This document shows, piece by piece, positions 7,930 to 16,855 of a stretch of DNA of 64,000 bases; the stretch's first letter is position 1, and each line of letters begins with the position of its first letter. The DNA lies in the NCBI RefSeq assembly GCF_037969725.1, contig NZ_CP150203.1, positions 3,426,001-3,490,000 of the forward strand, written 5' to 3'. This stretch comes from Paenibacillus sp. FSL W8-0426 (GTDB taxonomy: Bacteria; Bacillota; Bacilli; Paenibacillales; Paenibacillaceae). The position numbers and the translations under genes are program-made. Under the pieces are notes generated by a model that saw only the letters and a program-made list of their open reading frames with translations, did no database searches and was not told the DNA's origin.

Positions 7930-9093
7930 ATGGAGATGCATGATCTGTGCGCGGCAGCCATCCGCGAAACGAGCTGTGTACTGGCAACGGCGGTGAAGGT
8001 GGAAGGCCATGCTTACCGCAAGCAAGGGGTTTCCATGCTGCTCACCGAACGCGGAGACATGTTCGGGAGCATCAGTCCCGGCTGCCTGGAAAGCGATCTT
8101 CAGGCTCGCGTTGGCCACGTCTTGGAGACGGGGAAACTGGAATGGGTCGAATACGACATGCGTCCGGAGGAGGATTGGTCCTGGGGAGAGACGATTGGCT
8201 GCGGAGGATTCGTGTTGGTTCTTCTTGAGCCTGTGCATGAAGAACTGCGTTCGGTGATGCATGAGATGTACGCTTGTCTGGAGGAAGGGATTGCCGTTGA
8301 GCTCTTGCGCCGTTTTCATGCGGATTATTCCCGGACGGAGTATGTTTTGAAGCGAAGGAACGGGATTCTCGGCCATATGGAGATTCCTTCGACTAACTTG
8401 GCAGCCCTTCACGCTGGAAAAGAGAGCGAAAAGGAAGAAACGGTTGGCGGGACCGAACGGATGAACCCTGATAAAGCAGAAGAAACCGAAGCATTATCGA
8501 ACAGTGCTATGGCGGCTGAACAGCGTTGGAACATGCCGCGCTGCCTGAGCAGCGTCCATTCTCCCAAGCCACGCCTTGTCATTGTGGGTGCCGGCAATGA
8601 CGCGATACCGGTAGCGGGACTTGCGGGAGCTTCCGGCTTCCGCGTCGTGGTCGCCGACTGGCGGGAATCGCTCTGCAATGCGAAGCGATTTCCCCAGGCG
8701 GAGCGCGTGCTGGGTTTTCCAAACGAGATCATGCCTGTCCTGCAGATCCGAAGCGGGGATTACGTCATACTGATGAGCCACCAGTTTCCGCGCGAACGCG
8801 AGTTTTTGGAGCTGTTGGCAGCTTGCGAGTATCGATATCTAGGAATTCTGGGTTCCAAAACAAGAACAGTAAGACTGCTGAAGGGTCTGCCCATGCTTCC
8901 CAATTTGCATGCACCGGTGGGGCTGTCCATCGGGGCGGACGGTCCGCAAGAAATTGCCGTTAGCATCGTGGCTGAACTCATCGCGGACAGAAGAGCCGTT
9001 TCGGCGAGAAAGCCGACTGCCGGAGGAGGAGGAGCCTGTGAAACTGACAGGGATCGTGCTCGCGGCCGGTCGGAGCAGCCGACTGGGGCGTGA
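7930..9093 (+). CDS. pucA: XdhC/PucA-type xanthine dehydrogenase maturation protein
   Basis: 387 residues. The N-terminal XdhC_CoxI domain is shown by CVLATAVKVEGHAYRKQG, then SISPGCLESDL; the C-terminal Rossmann-like domain by RLVIVGAGNDA, VVADWR and YLGILGSKTR. XdhC proteins bind and sulfurate the molybdenum cofactor and insert it into xanthine dehydrogenase. A linker of about 70 low-complexity acidic residues (roughly 150-220) separates the domains. The start is the ATG after GGAGGA (7918-7923); a GTG directly after the upstream stop lacks a ribosome site. The last 56 nt overlap pucB. Order pucA-B-C-D-E is the same as in B. subtilis. Confidence 0.88.
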   Translation: MEMHDLCAAAIRETSCVLATAVKVEGHAYRKQGVSMLLTERGDMFGSISPGCLESDLQARVGHVLETGKLEWVEYDMRPEEDWSWGETIGCGGFVLVLLEPVHEELRSVMHEMYACLEEGIAVELLRRFHADYSRTEYVLKRRNGILGHMEIPSTNLAALHAGKESEKEETVGGTERMNPDKAEETEALSNSAMAAEQRWNMPRCLSSVHSPKPRLVIVGAGNDAIPVAGLAGASGFRVVVADWRESLCNAKRFPQAERVLGFPNEIMPVLQIRSGDYVILMSHQFPREREFLELLAACEYRYLGILGSKTRTVRLLKGLPMLPNLHAPVGLSIGADGPQEIAVSIVAELIADRRAVSARKPTAGGGGACETDRDRARGRSEQPTGA

Positions 9094-9712
9094 CAAGTTG
9101 GCCGTTACGATGCCCGGGGGCAGAAGTCTTGCGGCTTGGACATTGGAGGCCGCTCTAGGCTCATCAGCCTTGGCGAACGTGGTTTGCGTGGTGAAGCCTG
9201 AGGATGATTTACGGTGGGTGCCTTCGGAATGGATGGGCGAGGCAAATGCACGTAATAGCAGCGCTTCTGTCCGTATTCGGCAGACGAAGCTGCAGCTCAC
9301 GGCATGTACCGATGATCGCGAAGGCATGGCCAACTCGCTGCGTTGCGGCATCCAGGCTGCGATGCAGACCCGCCCGGAAGGTGTCGTGATTTTGCTCGCG
9401 GACCAGCCCTTGCTGCAATCCCGGCACATCGACCTTGTAGCACGTGTTCTGGCGGAAGATCCCTTACTGGATTACTCGGCAGCGATGGACGACACTCCCG
9501 GAGATTTCGGCAAACCGCCGATCGCGTTCCGGTGTCACATGATGGAACGGCTGCTGCTGCTTCATGGGGACGAAGGGGCGCGAACGGTATTGCGTGAGCC
9601 ATGTTATAAGGGCGGTCAGGTGATCCTGCCAGACTTTGCCTTTTGGGATGCCGATACGGAGCCGCAGCTGGCGCGCATTATCGATTTCGCGGAACGTGCG
9701 CAAGTGAAGTGA
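9038..9712 (+). CDS. pucB: MobA-like nucleotidyltransferase PucB for molybdenum cofactor
   Basis: 224 residues with the NTP-transferase signature VLAAGRSSRLGRDK at the N-terminus and ADQPLL in the middle. Such proteins attach CMP or GMP to molybdopterin for XDH-type enzymes. The GTG at 9038 follows a strong GGAGGAGGAG stretch (9022-9033); the frame is open further up inside pucA but lacks conserved sequence there. The 56-nt overlap with pucA suggests coupled translation. Confidence 0.85.
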   Translation: MKLTGIVLAAGRSSRLGRDKLAVTMPGGRSLAAWTLEAALGSSALANVVCVVKPEDDLRWVPSEWMGEANARNSSASVRIRQTKLQLTACTDDREGMANSLRCGIQAAMQTRPEGVVILLADQPLLQSRHIDLVARVLAEDPLLDYSAAMDDTPGDFGKPPIAFRCHMMERLLLLHGDEGARTVLREPCYKGGQVILPDFAFWDADTEPQLARIIDFAERAQVK

Positions 9713-9791
9713 GAGTGTGAATGTGATATGAGCAACGATTTGGATCGATTCCCGACGCCAGAACTATGAAAGAAAAAGGAGATGGGGCATA

Positions 9792-10712
9792 ATGGCTGTT
9801 CCTGTATACGGATCGGGTGCAAGACCACACGTATGGCAGCCCGCAGACCTGGATGAGCTGCAAATGGCAAAACAACGCTGTGGCGATAACTTTATATTTG
9901 TGGCGGGCGGCACGCTGCTTCGCACGCAGTGGGAAGGCGGGATCGCCCCTTTCCCCCGGCATCTCATCAGCCTTGAACGAATTGCGGAGGCATCCGGGAT
10001 TTTCGTAGAAGAGGACCGGCTTGTGCTCGGGGCGCTGAATACGTTGAATGAATGTGCGGCGAATCCATTGTTGCAGCGGTTCCCGCTGGTGCAGGATGCC
10101 GCGAGGGCCATTGCGGCCCCATCGATTCGCAACCTGGCGACGATTGGCGGCAATGTGGTGTCCGGCGTAGGCGATGCTATTCCGGCCTTATTGGTATATG
10201 ACGCAGGCTTGCAGTGGATGACGGACGCGGGCATACAGGTTCAGAGCCTTTCTTCTTGGCTGGCGGAAATGAAGACGGGGAAACACGATCCTCATCGCAT
10301 GCTGCTGGCCGTTCAGCTCCCTCTGAGTTCGGCAAACGGAATCGGGACTGCATGCCAGGAACAGCCGTTGACATTGAAGCAGGTTTCATTCTTCCGTAAG
10401 CTGGGCCGACGGGAGACGTTCACTGCTTCGCTGGTCACCATTACTTATCACGGACTCATCGGGTCAGACGGACGCTGGATCGAAGTTCGCATTGCGGCAG
10501 GCGGAGGATCCGGTTTGGCGATGCGCCTCAACGAAACGGAGGCACTGCTTGGCGGCAAGGTAGCGGACATTCAACAGTCAACAGCGCTGAGCCAGGCTGC
10601 AGCTTCCGAATTCTTGACCTATGGAGACGCATTTGCCACAGACCTCTACCGCAGCCAGGCGGCGGGCAATCTGCTGGGAGGCGGCTTGTGGGAAGCACTT
10701 GGCCGATCATAA
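9792..10712 (+). CDS. pucC: Xanthine dehydrogenase FAD-binding subunit
   Basis: 306 residues, CO-dehydrogenase flavoprotein family. FAD-contact motifs are VAGGTLLR (residues ~36-43) and the family signature IRNLATIGGNVVSG, then the C-terminal CODH_FAD_C domain with FFRKLGRRE. It passes electrons from the Fe-S subunit to NAD or another acceptor. It has an AAAGGAGAT site 10 nt before ATG and sits 79 nt after pucB and 31 nt before pucD. Confidence 0.9.
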   Translation: MAVPVYGSGARPHVWQPADLDELQMAKQRCGDNFIFVAGGTLLRTQWEGGIAPFPRHLISLERIAEASGIFVEEDRLVLGALNTLNECAANPLLQRFPLVQDAARAIAAPSIRNLATIGGNVVSGVGDAIPALLVYDAGLQWMTDAGIQVQSLSSWLAEMKTGKHDPHRMLLAVQLPLSSANGIGTACQEQPLTLKQVSFFRKLGRRETFTASLVTITYHGLIGSDGRWIEVRIAAGGGSGLAMRLNETEALLGGKVADIQQSTALSQAAASEFLTYGDAFATDLYRSQAAGNLLGGGLWEALGRS

Positions 10713-10743
10713 ACCGAGATCGATATGAAAGGGGAGCGGGTAC

Positions 10744-13143
10744 ATGCTGATTCATCGGGAAAACAGCGGCAAACGATGGCATCTTCGACCTGACGGGGCG
10801 GGCAAAGTAACGGGGCAGCTTCAATATCTGACCGATATGTCGCTGCCGGACATGGTATATGGAAGGGTTTTGCGCAGCCCGTACCCTTATGCTCGGATAT
10901 TGTCCATTCATACAGAAGAAGCCGAGTCCATGGAAGGCGTTCATGCGGTGCTGACGGCCAAGGACGTCCCGGGATTAAATCGCTTCGGAATCGCCACGCC
11001 TGACCAACCCGTGTTCTGCGAAGATGTCGTTCGTTATGTCGGCGACGCCGTTGCCGCCGTCGCCGCGGATACGCCCGAACGCGCAGCGCTTGCGCTGGAA
11101 GCGATCCGGGTGAGCTATGAAGAGCTCGTCCCTCTCGATAGCACGGATGCCGCCTTGGCGCCTGAAGCCCCGGAGCTGCATGAGCACGGACCGGGCAATG
11201 TGCTCCATCGAACCGAGATCAAACGCGGCAACGTGGAGGAAGCTTTTGCCGCATGCGAGCATGTGGTGACCGAAACATACTACACGCCAAGGCAAATGCA
11301 TGCGTACATGGAGACGGAAGGCGGGCTTTTCGTTCCGGAACGGGATGGAAGGCTTCATGTGTACGCGGCAACGCAGCATGGTTATAAAGACCGAATGCAA
11401 TTGGCCCGCATTATCGGCTGTTCGGAAGAAGATATCCGGGTCGTATCATCTCCGATCGGCGGATCGTTCGGCGGCAAGGACGAACTCAACGTACAGCCGT
11501 ACGGCGCATTGTTGGCATTACGTTGCGGACGTCCGGTCAAAATGCACAACTCCCGTAAGGAATCGGTTCGGGCGGGATTGAAGCGGCATCCGATGAAAAT
11601 CGAAATGCAAACAGGCATCAGCCCCGAAGGCATGATACTGGCCCATAAAGTCCGCATTACCGCGGATACCGGAGCCTATGCCACCTTGGGAGCACCGGTG
11701 CTTAATTTTGCCACGGAACATTGCCTCGGTCCTTATGCGATCCCGAACGTGGACGTGGAGGGCGTCTCGGTATACACCAACAATGGCGTATCGGGCGAGT
11801 TCCGCGGATTCGGAGGGAATCAGGCGATCTTTGCGATGGAGGGCCAGATGGATCGTCTTGCCGCAATCATGAACATGGATCCGTGGGAATTCCGCAGACG
11901 GAACCTGAGGGCCAAAACCGATCCGGGACCGCTCAACCAGCGCATTCTCGTCACGGATGGGTTGGCGCAGGTATGGGAAGCCATGGACCGTTCGGAGCTA
12001 TGGCAAAAGCGCCTGCGTCCTCAAGCGGCTGCAAATCTGCCGCCATGGATCAAACGGGGCGTTGGCGCGGCCATCGCCATGCACGGCGCAGGGCTGGGCT
12101 ACGGCATTCCCGATCCCGCAGGGGGCCGCTTGTCGCTGAACGCGTCGGGACGGATCGAAGCCGCGTTCGGCTACGAAGAATTCGGGCAAGGCCTCGTGGC
12201 GACGCTGGAAATTATGCTGTGCGATCTGTTCCAATGCAGCCGATCCGACCTCAGCATCATCATCGGCGATACCGACAAGGTTCCGCACAGCGGTTCGAGC
12301 ACGGCCTCGCGCTCGACCACGATGGCCTGGATGGCTTTGCAGCGGCTTCAGGTTCCCTTTCGCGCCAGAGTACTTGAGGCAGCGTCAGGCTTGTCGGGAA
12401 TCCCGAAAGATGAACTGGCGACCGGGCCGGGAGGCGTATGGCGCGCGAAAGATCTGGCCTGCATGGAGGATGGGAGCGAAGCTGAAAAGCCGGAAACAGA
12501 GTTTCCGGAGATAACGAGAAATGAAGATAAAGTGCGAGTTGGCACAAGGTCGGGTGGACCTGCTGCCATCGTGTCATATCAAGCATTGGTTCAGCAGGGC
12601 GAACCCGAGGATTGGGTATTCGATACGCATTTTGAGTACCCGACTACCCCGGACAACGTTGTCGGCGGGCACTATCTTTATACGTATGCCGCAGTGGCTG
12701 CCGAGGTGGAGGTCAATACGTTAACGGGTGAAGCCAGGCTGCTGGATACGCGCCATGTGGTTGCCGCAGGGCCTGTCATCAACCCGATGGGTTTCTTGGG
12801 ACAGATCGAAGGCGGCAGCGTGATGGCGCTTGGCTTTACCCTGACGGAAGATGCAGTGATGAAAGATTCCCGCTACGTAACCACGAATCTCGATACGTAC
12901 CTGATTCCAACCATTCGCGATATCCATGCGTCCTTGGAAGTGGAAGCGATCGAGGATTTGCCGGAAGGGGACCCGTACGGTCCTCGGGGCATCGGCGAGA
13001 TCGGATCGGTTGCGTTGGCGCCGGCCATCACGGCAGCAATCCATCAAGCTACAGGCGAATGGTTGACCCGGCTGCCGGTTTCACGCGAGCAATTGATGAG
13101 GCCGCTGGATGTACCGCTTGAGGAAGGAGTGAGTCATGGATGA
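10744..13143 (+). CDS. pucD: Xanthine dehydrogenase molybdopterin-binding subunit
   Basis: 799 residues. The a/b hammerhead domain is N-terminal (TGQLQYLTDM onward, residues ~20-130), followed by the two Mo-cofactor domains. Seen motifs: GGSFGGKDE (cofactor contact), GEFRGFGGNQ and, near the C-terminus, GPRGIGEIGS with the expected catalytic base Glu752. It would hydroxylate hypoxanthine/xanthine to urate in the cytoplasm as part of a PucC-D-E heterotrimer. An insertion around residues 560-600, rich in Glu, Pro and Lys, seems loop-like. Its stop overlaps the start of pucE (ATGA). Confidence 0.92.
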   Translation: MLIHRENSGKRWHLRPDGAGKVTGQLQYLTDMSLPDMVYGRVLRSPYPYARILSIHTEEAESMEGVHAVLTAKDVPGLNRFGIATPDQPVFCEDVVRYVGDAVAAVAADTPERAALALEAIRVSYEELVPLDSTDAALAPEAPELHEHGPGNVLHRTEIKRGNVEEAFAACEHVVTETYYTPRQMHAYMETEGGLFVPERDGRLHVYAATQHGYKDRMQLARIIGCSEEDIRVVSSPIGGSFGGKDELNVQPYGALLALRCGRPVKMHNSRKESVRAGLKRHPMKIEMQTGISPEGMILAHKVRITADTGAYATLGAPVLNFATEHCLGPYAIPNVDVEGVSVYTNNGVSGEFRGFGGNQAIFAMEGQMDRLAAIMNMDPWEFRRRNLRAKTDPGPLNQRILVTDGLAQVWEAMDRSELWQKRLRPQAAANLPPWIKRGVGAAIAMHGAGLGYGIPDPAGGRLSLNASGRIEAAFGYEEFGQGLVATLEIMLCDLFQCSRSDLSIIIGDTDKVPHSGSSTASRSTTMAWMALQRLQVPFRARVLEAASGLSGIPKDELATGPGGVWRAKDLACMEDGSEAEKPETEFPEITRNEDKVRVGTRSGGPAAIVSYQALVQQGEPEDWVFDTHFEYPTTPDNVVGGHYLYTYAAVAAEVEVNTLTGEARLLDTRHVVAAGPVINPMGFLGQIEGGSVMALGFTLTEDAVMKDSRYVTTNLDTYLIPTIRDIHASLEVEAIEDLPEGDPYGPRGIGEIGSVALAPAITAAIHQATGEWLTRLPVSREQLMRPLDVPLEEGVSHG

Positions 13144-13676
13144 AAGAACCACGAGGAACCGAGTGGAACGCCATCGTAAATGGTGAGACAAAGCAACTGC
13201 ACGTGGATCCGTCGACTCGCCTTGTAGATGTGCTGCGAAACGAGCTGAAGCTGACGGGAACCAAAGTATCGTGCGAAATCGGGCGTTGCGGGGCATGCAT
13301 GGTGCTGGTCGAAGATGTTCCCGTCAATTCGTGCCTCGTCATGGCCTATCAATGTGCAGACAAGGCCATCACCACTATAGAAGGCCTGCACGGCGAAGGG
13401 AAGGAGGATCTTCACCCCATCCAGCGTGCTTTTGTCGAGGAAGGCGGGTTTCAATGCGGATATTGCACTCCCGGCATGATCATTTCCGCCAAGGCGTTAT
13501 TGGATGCGAATCCGCAGCCGACTCAAGAACAGATTGAAACGGCACTGTGCGGCAATCTATGCCGGTGCACCGGATATGGGGGTATATTGAGAGCAGTGAG
13601 CAAGGCTCGAGAATTCTACCCTACCGAGTGTTCAACATCCGCCGGTTCCCAAGGGAATGCTTCCAAATCAGGATGA
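13140..13676 (+). CDS. pucE: Xanthine dehydrogenase [2Fe-2S] subunit
   Basis: 178 residues, two Fe-S clusters. The plant-ferredoxin-type cluster has CEIGRCGACMVL plus a later Cys in VPVNSC; the second, all-helical cluster has CGYCTPGM and CGNLCRCTGYGG. It moves electrons from the molybdenum centre to FAD. Four-nt ATGA overlap with pucD. Last gene of the operon; a terminator follows. Confidence 0.92.
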   Translation: MKEPRGTEWNAIVNGETKQLHVDPSTRLVDVLRNELKLTGTKVSCEIGRCGACMVLVEDVPVNSCLVMAYQCADKAITTIEGLHGEGKEDLHPIQRAFVEEGGFQCGYCTPGMIISAKALLDANPQPTQEQIETALCGNLCRCTGYGGILRAVSKAREFYPTECSTSAGSQGNASKSG

Positions 13677-13718
13677 CACGGACAAAAATGCCAAAGTTAA
13701 ACCTTGTTGCCGGGAATG

Positions 13719-13741
13719 AACCGTCCGAAGTGGCGGTTTTT
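13719..13741 (+). terminator. Intrinsic terminator of the purine operon
   Basis: Stem aaccgtc/ggcggtt (7 bp, one G-U) with a 6-nt loop, then a T-run, 42 nt after pucE. Confidence 0.75.
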
Positions 13742-14056
13742 GTCGTTGAACAGCAAAGAAAAGCAATCGTTTTTTGTGGAACCATGCGATAAAAACGCGA
13801 AAATGATATGTACGAAACGATAATGACGGAATATAATGGAAAGGAAGTTTTGATTTATAGAGCAGGACGCTGAACAGCCCCAAACAGACGCAGGAGGTGA
13901 ATGATGCGATTCCGGTGTTTTTTGATCCATGGAGTCACCAGATACCCGATCGAGTGCATAGGGTCTATTTAGCACGCAAAAAAGAAAATACGGTTTTCCG
14001 GCCGGGTCATGAGTGAATTTCGATCGGAATAACACGGCATCCAGGAGGATTTTGCA
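13742..14056. other. Non-coding stretch with possible decayed small ORFs
   Basis: About 315 nt between the purine operon terminator and the next gene. It has an excellent ribosome site (aggaggtgaatgatg, 13892-13906) opening a 23-codon frame (13901-13972), and another frame from GTG 13897 gives 39 protein-like residues (ending 14016). Neither matches a family I recognise; a short frame upstream (MTEYNGKEVLIYRAG, ATG near 13823) may belong to the same broken gene. Confidence 0.35.
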
Positions 14057-14407
14057 ATGGTAGCAAATCGAAGCGTAGCGTTATCGGTAATACTTACTCT
14101 AATTACTTGCGGTTTGTATGGACTGTACTGGTTCTATACGATTACCGAGGATACAGGGAGACTTAGCGGAGATCGAGACTTCACCGGCGGCAAACATCTT
14201 CTGCTCTCCATTATCACGTGCGGGATCTGGACCTTCATCTGGTCTTACCAGGTGGGTAAACATCTGGCTTATGTGCAGCAGCAGCGTTCCCAATACATAA
14301 CGGATAACTCCGTACTCTATCTGGTGCTCAGCCTGTTCGGCTTGGGAATTATCAACTACGCGCTCATGCAGTCGGAACTGAACAAGTATTCGTATGCTCC
14401 GCATTAA
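14057..14407 (+). CDS. DUF4234-family membrane protein
   Basis: 116 residues with three hydrophobic segments: LSVILTLITCGLYGLYWFYT (about 8-27), LLLSIITCGIWTFIWSY (47-63) and the segment near SVLYLVLSLFGLGIINYAL (84-103). The repeated ITCG(L/I) pattern and YWFY are typical of DUF4234. Function unknown; these are small integral membrane proteins. AGGAGG lies 8 nt before the ATG. It overlaps the next gene by 14 nt, so the pair is probably one unit. Confidence 0.75.
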   Translation: MVANRSVALSVILTLITCGLYGLYWFYTITEDTGRLSGDRDFTGGKHLLLSIITCGIWTFIWSYQVGKHLAYVQQQRSQYITDNSVLYLVLSLFGLGIINYALMQSELNKYSYAPH

Positions 14408-14786
14408 TACCCCCTTTCGAAAAAAGGCGGTTGGCACCATCCTGTTAGGAATTACGGGTTATGCGTATTTAAAGGTATGGCTGCCTTGGACGGGATTAAG
14501 CATTCCATGCGTCTTTCATGAAATGACGGGATTATACTGCCCGGGTTGCGGGATTACCCGAACGCTCCTCTCTTTGATCCAGGGGGATCTGCCTCAGGCT
14601 TTCCGCTTTAATATGCTTGTGTTTGTGTTAGCACCCATGTATCTGGCGTATACCATCTCATCGAAATACAGGTGGGACATGACCAAAAACGCCATTATGG
14701 CCAGCATGCTGGGGCTAACCCTGTTATTCGGCATGATGAGGAATACCCCTATGTTCGGTTGGATGGCACCCACGTTGCTGGGGTGA
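14394..14786 (+). CDS. DUF2752-family membrane protein
   Basis: 130 residues. The family signature is clear: a Pro-Cys pair (IPCVFHEMTG) followed by YCPGCGITRTLLSL, then two or three membrane segments (FNMLVFVLAPMYLAYTI; IMASMLGLTLLFGMM). The CPGCG motif is invariant in DUF2752; role unknown. Its start lies inside the preceding DUF4234 gene, and DUF2752/DUF4234 neighbours are common in Bacillota. Confidence 0.78.
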   Translation: MLRINTPFRKKAVGTILLGITGYAYLKVWLPWTGLSIPCVFHEMTGLYCPGCGITRTLLSLIQGDLPQAFRFNMLVFVLAPMYLAYTISSKYRWDMTKNAIMASMLGLTLLFGMMRNTPMFGWMAPTLLG

Positions 14787-14801
14787 AAATAAGGGATGAA
14801 G

Positions 14802-14842
14802 CAGGTATGTCCGACAGGGCATGCCTGTTTTTCTTTTGTTTT
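14802..14842 (+). terminator. Intrinsic terminator after the DUF4234-DUF2752 pair
   Basis: Stem caggtatg/catgcctg (8 bp, one G-U), followed by a long T-rich tract. Confidence 0.75.
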
Positions 14843-15500
14843 TGTTGCTTGAGCGGCTTCATTTTTTCTATTTTGACCACGTAAATAAATCGCAAAAACT
14901 CATTCCGGGAAAATTCACGACAATTTAATACGTAATTATTATTATGTAAACTTATATTTTTCGATGGCCCCTATAAGCAGCATCTATGCAAGGATTCGAT
15001 TGAAAAGTTTGAAAATAAAGCATTCCCGCATCAAACCTCCTATACAACTTTCCTCGATTGTTCCGACTTCATCGTTCCATTTCTACCATTTTTCGAAGCT
15101 GATCAAGGCTTACAGCGGTCTCATGAAAATCGTTTTCGAAAAAATGAACTCGCCGAAGTTTTGGCGACATACTTCATAATAACGATGTTAACATTCCCTT
15201 GTTTTACGAATTATCGAGCTATAATATGCGGTTTGGATGGTAAATATGACGTGCACACGGTCATGGGAGGTATTTTCCTTCAAAAAAGCGGTCGGCATTC
15301 AGCCTCTGCATCCATGATCTTCGTTGAAAATGGATTGAAAATCGGTCCGCTTAGAAGGTCCCACGTCTAACTGCAATAAAGTTAATATTTTGAAATGGCA
15401 TGGGGAGAGGCATGTCTTAGATCATTTTCATACCGATTTGCGATGGATTTCCACTCCGTTCTGCCTGTATGCTTTGGAAAACTGGAAAGGAAGTGGGAAA
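14843..15500. other. AT-rich intergenic region upstream of glpX
   Basis: About 660 nt. Two open frames here (around 14964-15179 and 15161-15370) have no ribosome site and no recognisable sequence, so I do not call them. A TATAAT at 15220-15225 with TTGTTT 15 nt upstream (15199-15204) may be the glpX promoter, leaving a leader of about 270 nt in which I see no known riboswitch. Confidence 0.4.
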
Positions 15501-16577
15501 ATGGAACGCGAACTGGCGTTGGAAATTGTCAGAGTAACAGAATTGGCAGCATTGGCTTCTGCCCCATGGATGGGTAGGGGAGACAAGAACAGTGCAGATG
15601 AAGCGGCTACTTTGGCCATGCGCGCCATGTTCGATTCCGTGTCCATTCGCGGCACGGTAGTAATCGGTGAGGGAGAAATGGATGAAGCGCCCATGCTGTA
15701 CATCGGCGAAGAAGTCGGCAATGCCGAAGGGCCTGAGGTGGATGTGGCTGTTGACCCGCTCGAAGGCACCGAAATTGTCGCCAAGGGGCTGAACAACGCT
15801 TTATCGGTTATTGCAGTGGCGGGAAAAGGAAATTTGCTGCACGCCCCGGACATGTATATGGAGAAACTCTCCGTGGGGCCTGAATTGGTAGGTAAAGTCA
15901 GCATTGAAGATCCGATTGAATTGACGCTTGAAAAGGCGGCTGCCGCTCTGAACAAAAACATTTCGGACTTAACGGTCATGATCCTGGACCGCACAAGACA
16001 TGAAAGCACGATCAAAACGCTGCGCAGAGTGGGCGTGCGCATCAAATTCCTCAGCGACGGCGACGTGGCAGGAGCGATGGCGCCGGCATTTCCTGAAGCA
16101 GGCATCGACCTGTATGTTGGATCAGGGGGAGCGCCGGAGGGGGTTCTGGCAGCTGCGGCATTATCTTGCCTCGGAGGAGAAATACAGGGCAGATTGATGC
16201 CTGCCAATGCGGACGAATTCCAACGCTGCTTGCAGATGGGAATCGATAATCCATACAAGGTGCTGACGATGGAAGACATGATCGGCACGGAAGACGTCAT
16301 TTTCGCCGCGACGGGCGTAACCCCCGGCGAAATTCTGGGAGGCGTCCGATATCTTGCGGATGATCGGGCAGAGACCTATTCGATCGTAATGCGGGCCAAA
16401 ACCAAAACAATCCGCTTCATTCGCTCCATGCATTTCCTTCCCAATAAAGAAGTGCTTCATAAAGTCAGACAGCTGCAGTCCAAACCGAAGCCCGCGGATC
16501 GCATTCCGAAAGTGTTCGAACAGGCCGAATTCAGCCAGTCTTCCGCCGATGCCGGAGTAACGGGAGTAAGCGGTTAG
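15501..16577 (+). CDS. glpX: Class II fructose-1,6-bisphosphatase
   Basis: 358 residues, GlpX family. Diagnostic motifs: WMGRGDKNSAD near the N-terminus, the metal-site GEGEMDEAPML and DPLEGT, and SDGDVAGA. It hydrolyses fructose 1,6-bisphosphate to fructose 6-phosphate in gluconeogenesis. The chosen ATG has AAAGGAAGTGGG upstream; the frame extends up to 15390 without conserved sequence. Monocistronic: a strong terminator follows. Confidence 0.92.
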   Translation: MERELALEIVRVTELAALASAPWMGRGDKNSADEAATLAMRAMFDSVSIRGTVVIGEGEMDEAPMLYIGEEVGNAEGPEVDVAVDPLEGTEIVAKGLNNALSVIAVAGKGNLLHAPDMYMEKLSVGPELVGKVSIEDPIELTLEKAAAALNKNISDLTVMILDRTRHESTIKTLRRVGVRIKFLSDGDVAGAMAPAFPEAGIDLYVGSGGAPEGVLAAAALSCLGGEIQGRLMPANADEFQRCLQMGIDNPYKVLTMEDMIGTEDVIFAATGVTPGEILGGVRYLADDRAETYSIVMRAKTKTIRFIRSMHFLPNKEVLHKVRQLQSKPKPADRIPKVFEQAEFSQSSADAGVTGVSG

Positions 16578-16663
16578 TTCATCAGAGAAATAAAAGCCAG
16601 CAGTCTTTTTGCAGCTTGAAATAAAAGATGTTCACCCGATTTGCATCGAATAAAGACAAGACA

Positions 16664-16705
16664 AAAAAGGAGGGGTTCTGCTTATGGTCAGAGCCCGTCC
16701 TTTTT
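16664..16705 (+). terminator. Strong intrinsic terminator after glpX
   Basis: A stem of about 16 bp with a single G-G mismatch (aaaaagga ... tccttttt outer part, gggttctg/cagagccc inner part) and an 8-nt loop, ending in five T. Confidence 0.8.
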
Positions 16706-16717
16706 ACGTAAAAAGTA

Positions 16718-16746
16718 TTGACAACGTTTACAACACATGAGAAAAT
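16718..16746 (+). promoter_or_regulatory. Promoter of the LacI-Gfo-ThuA operon
   Basis: TTGACA (16718-16723), 17-nt spacer, GAAAAT (16741-16746). The -10 is weak but overlaps an operator-like palindrome, consistent with repression. Confidence 0.5.
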
Positions 16747-16760
16747 GTACGCGCGTACAT
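16745..16760. promoter_or_regulatory. Operator-like perfect palindrome (LacI type, central CG)
   Basis: Sixteen-base perfect palindrome atgtacgcgcgtacat overlapping the -10/+1 region and 96 nt before the LacI-family gene. A central CG is typical of LacI-family operators; autoregulation is inferred. Confidence 0.55.
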
Positions 16761-16824
16761 AAAAGTTAACTGAGGGATTGAGCGTTGATCACACCATCGT
16801 TTATGCCCTGTTTCGTTAACTTTT
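16761..16824. repeat. Spaced inverted repeat aaaagttaac / gttaactttt
   Basis: Two exact 10-nt arms (16761-16770 and 16815-16824) separated by 44 nt in the leader of the LacI-family gene. Each arm holds the palindrome GTTAAC. May be a second regulator site pair or a leader structure. Confidence 0.45.
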
Positions 16825-16855
16825 GATTTCATAATTACATGAGAGGGGTGAGGCG

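Noticed and set aside
14964..15370. Two overlapping plus-strand frames of about 70 codons before glpX
   Set aside because: No ribosome sites, AT-rich, no family resemblance.
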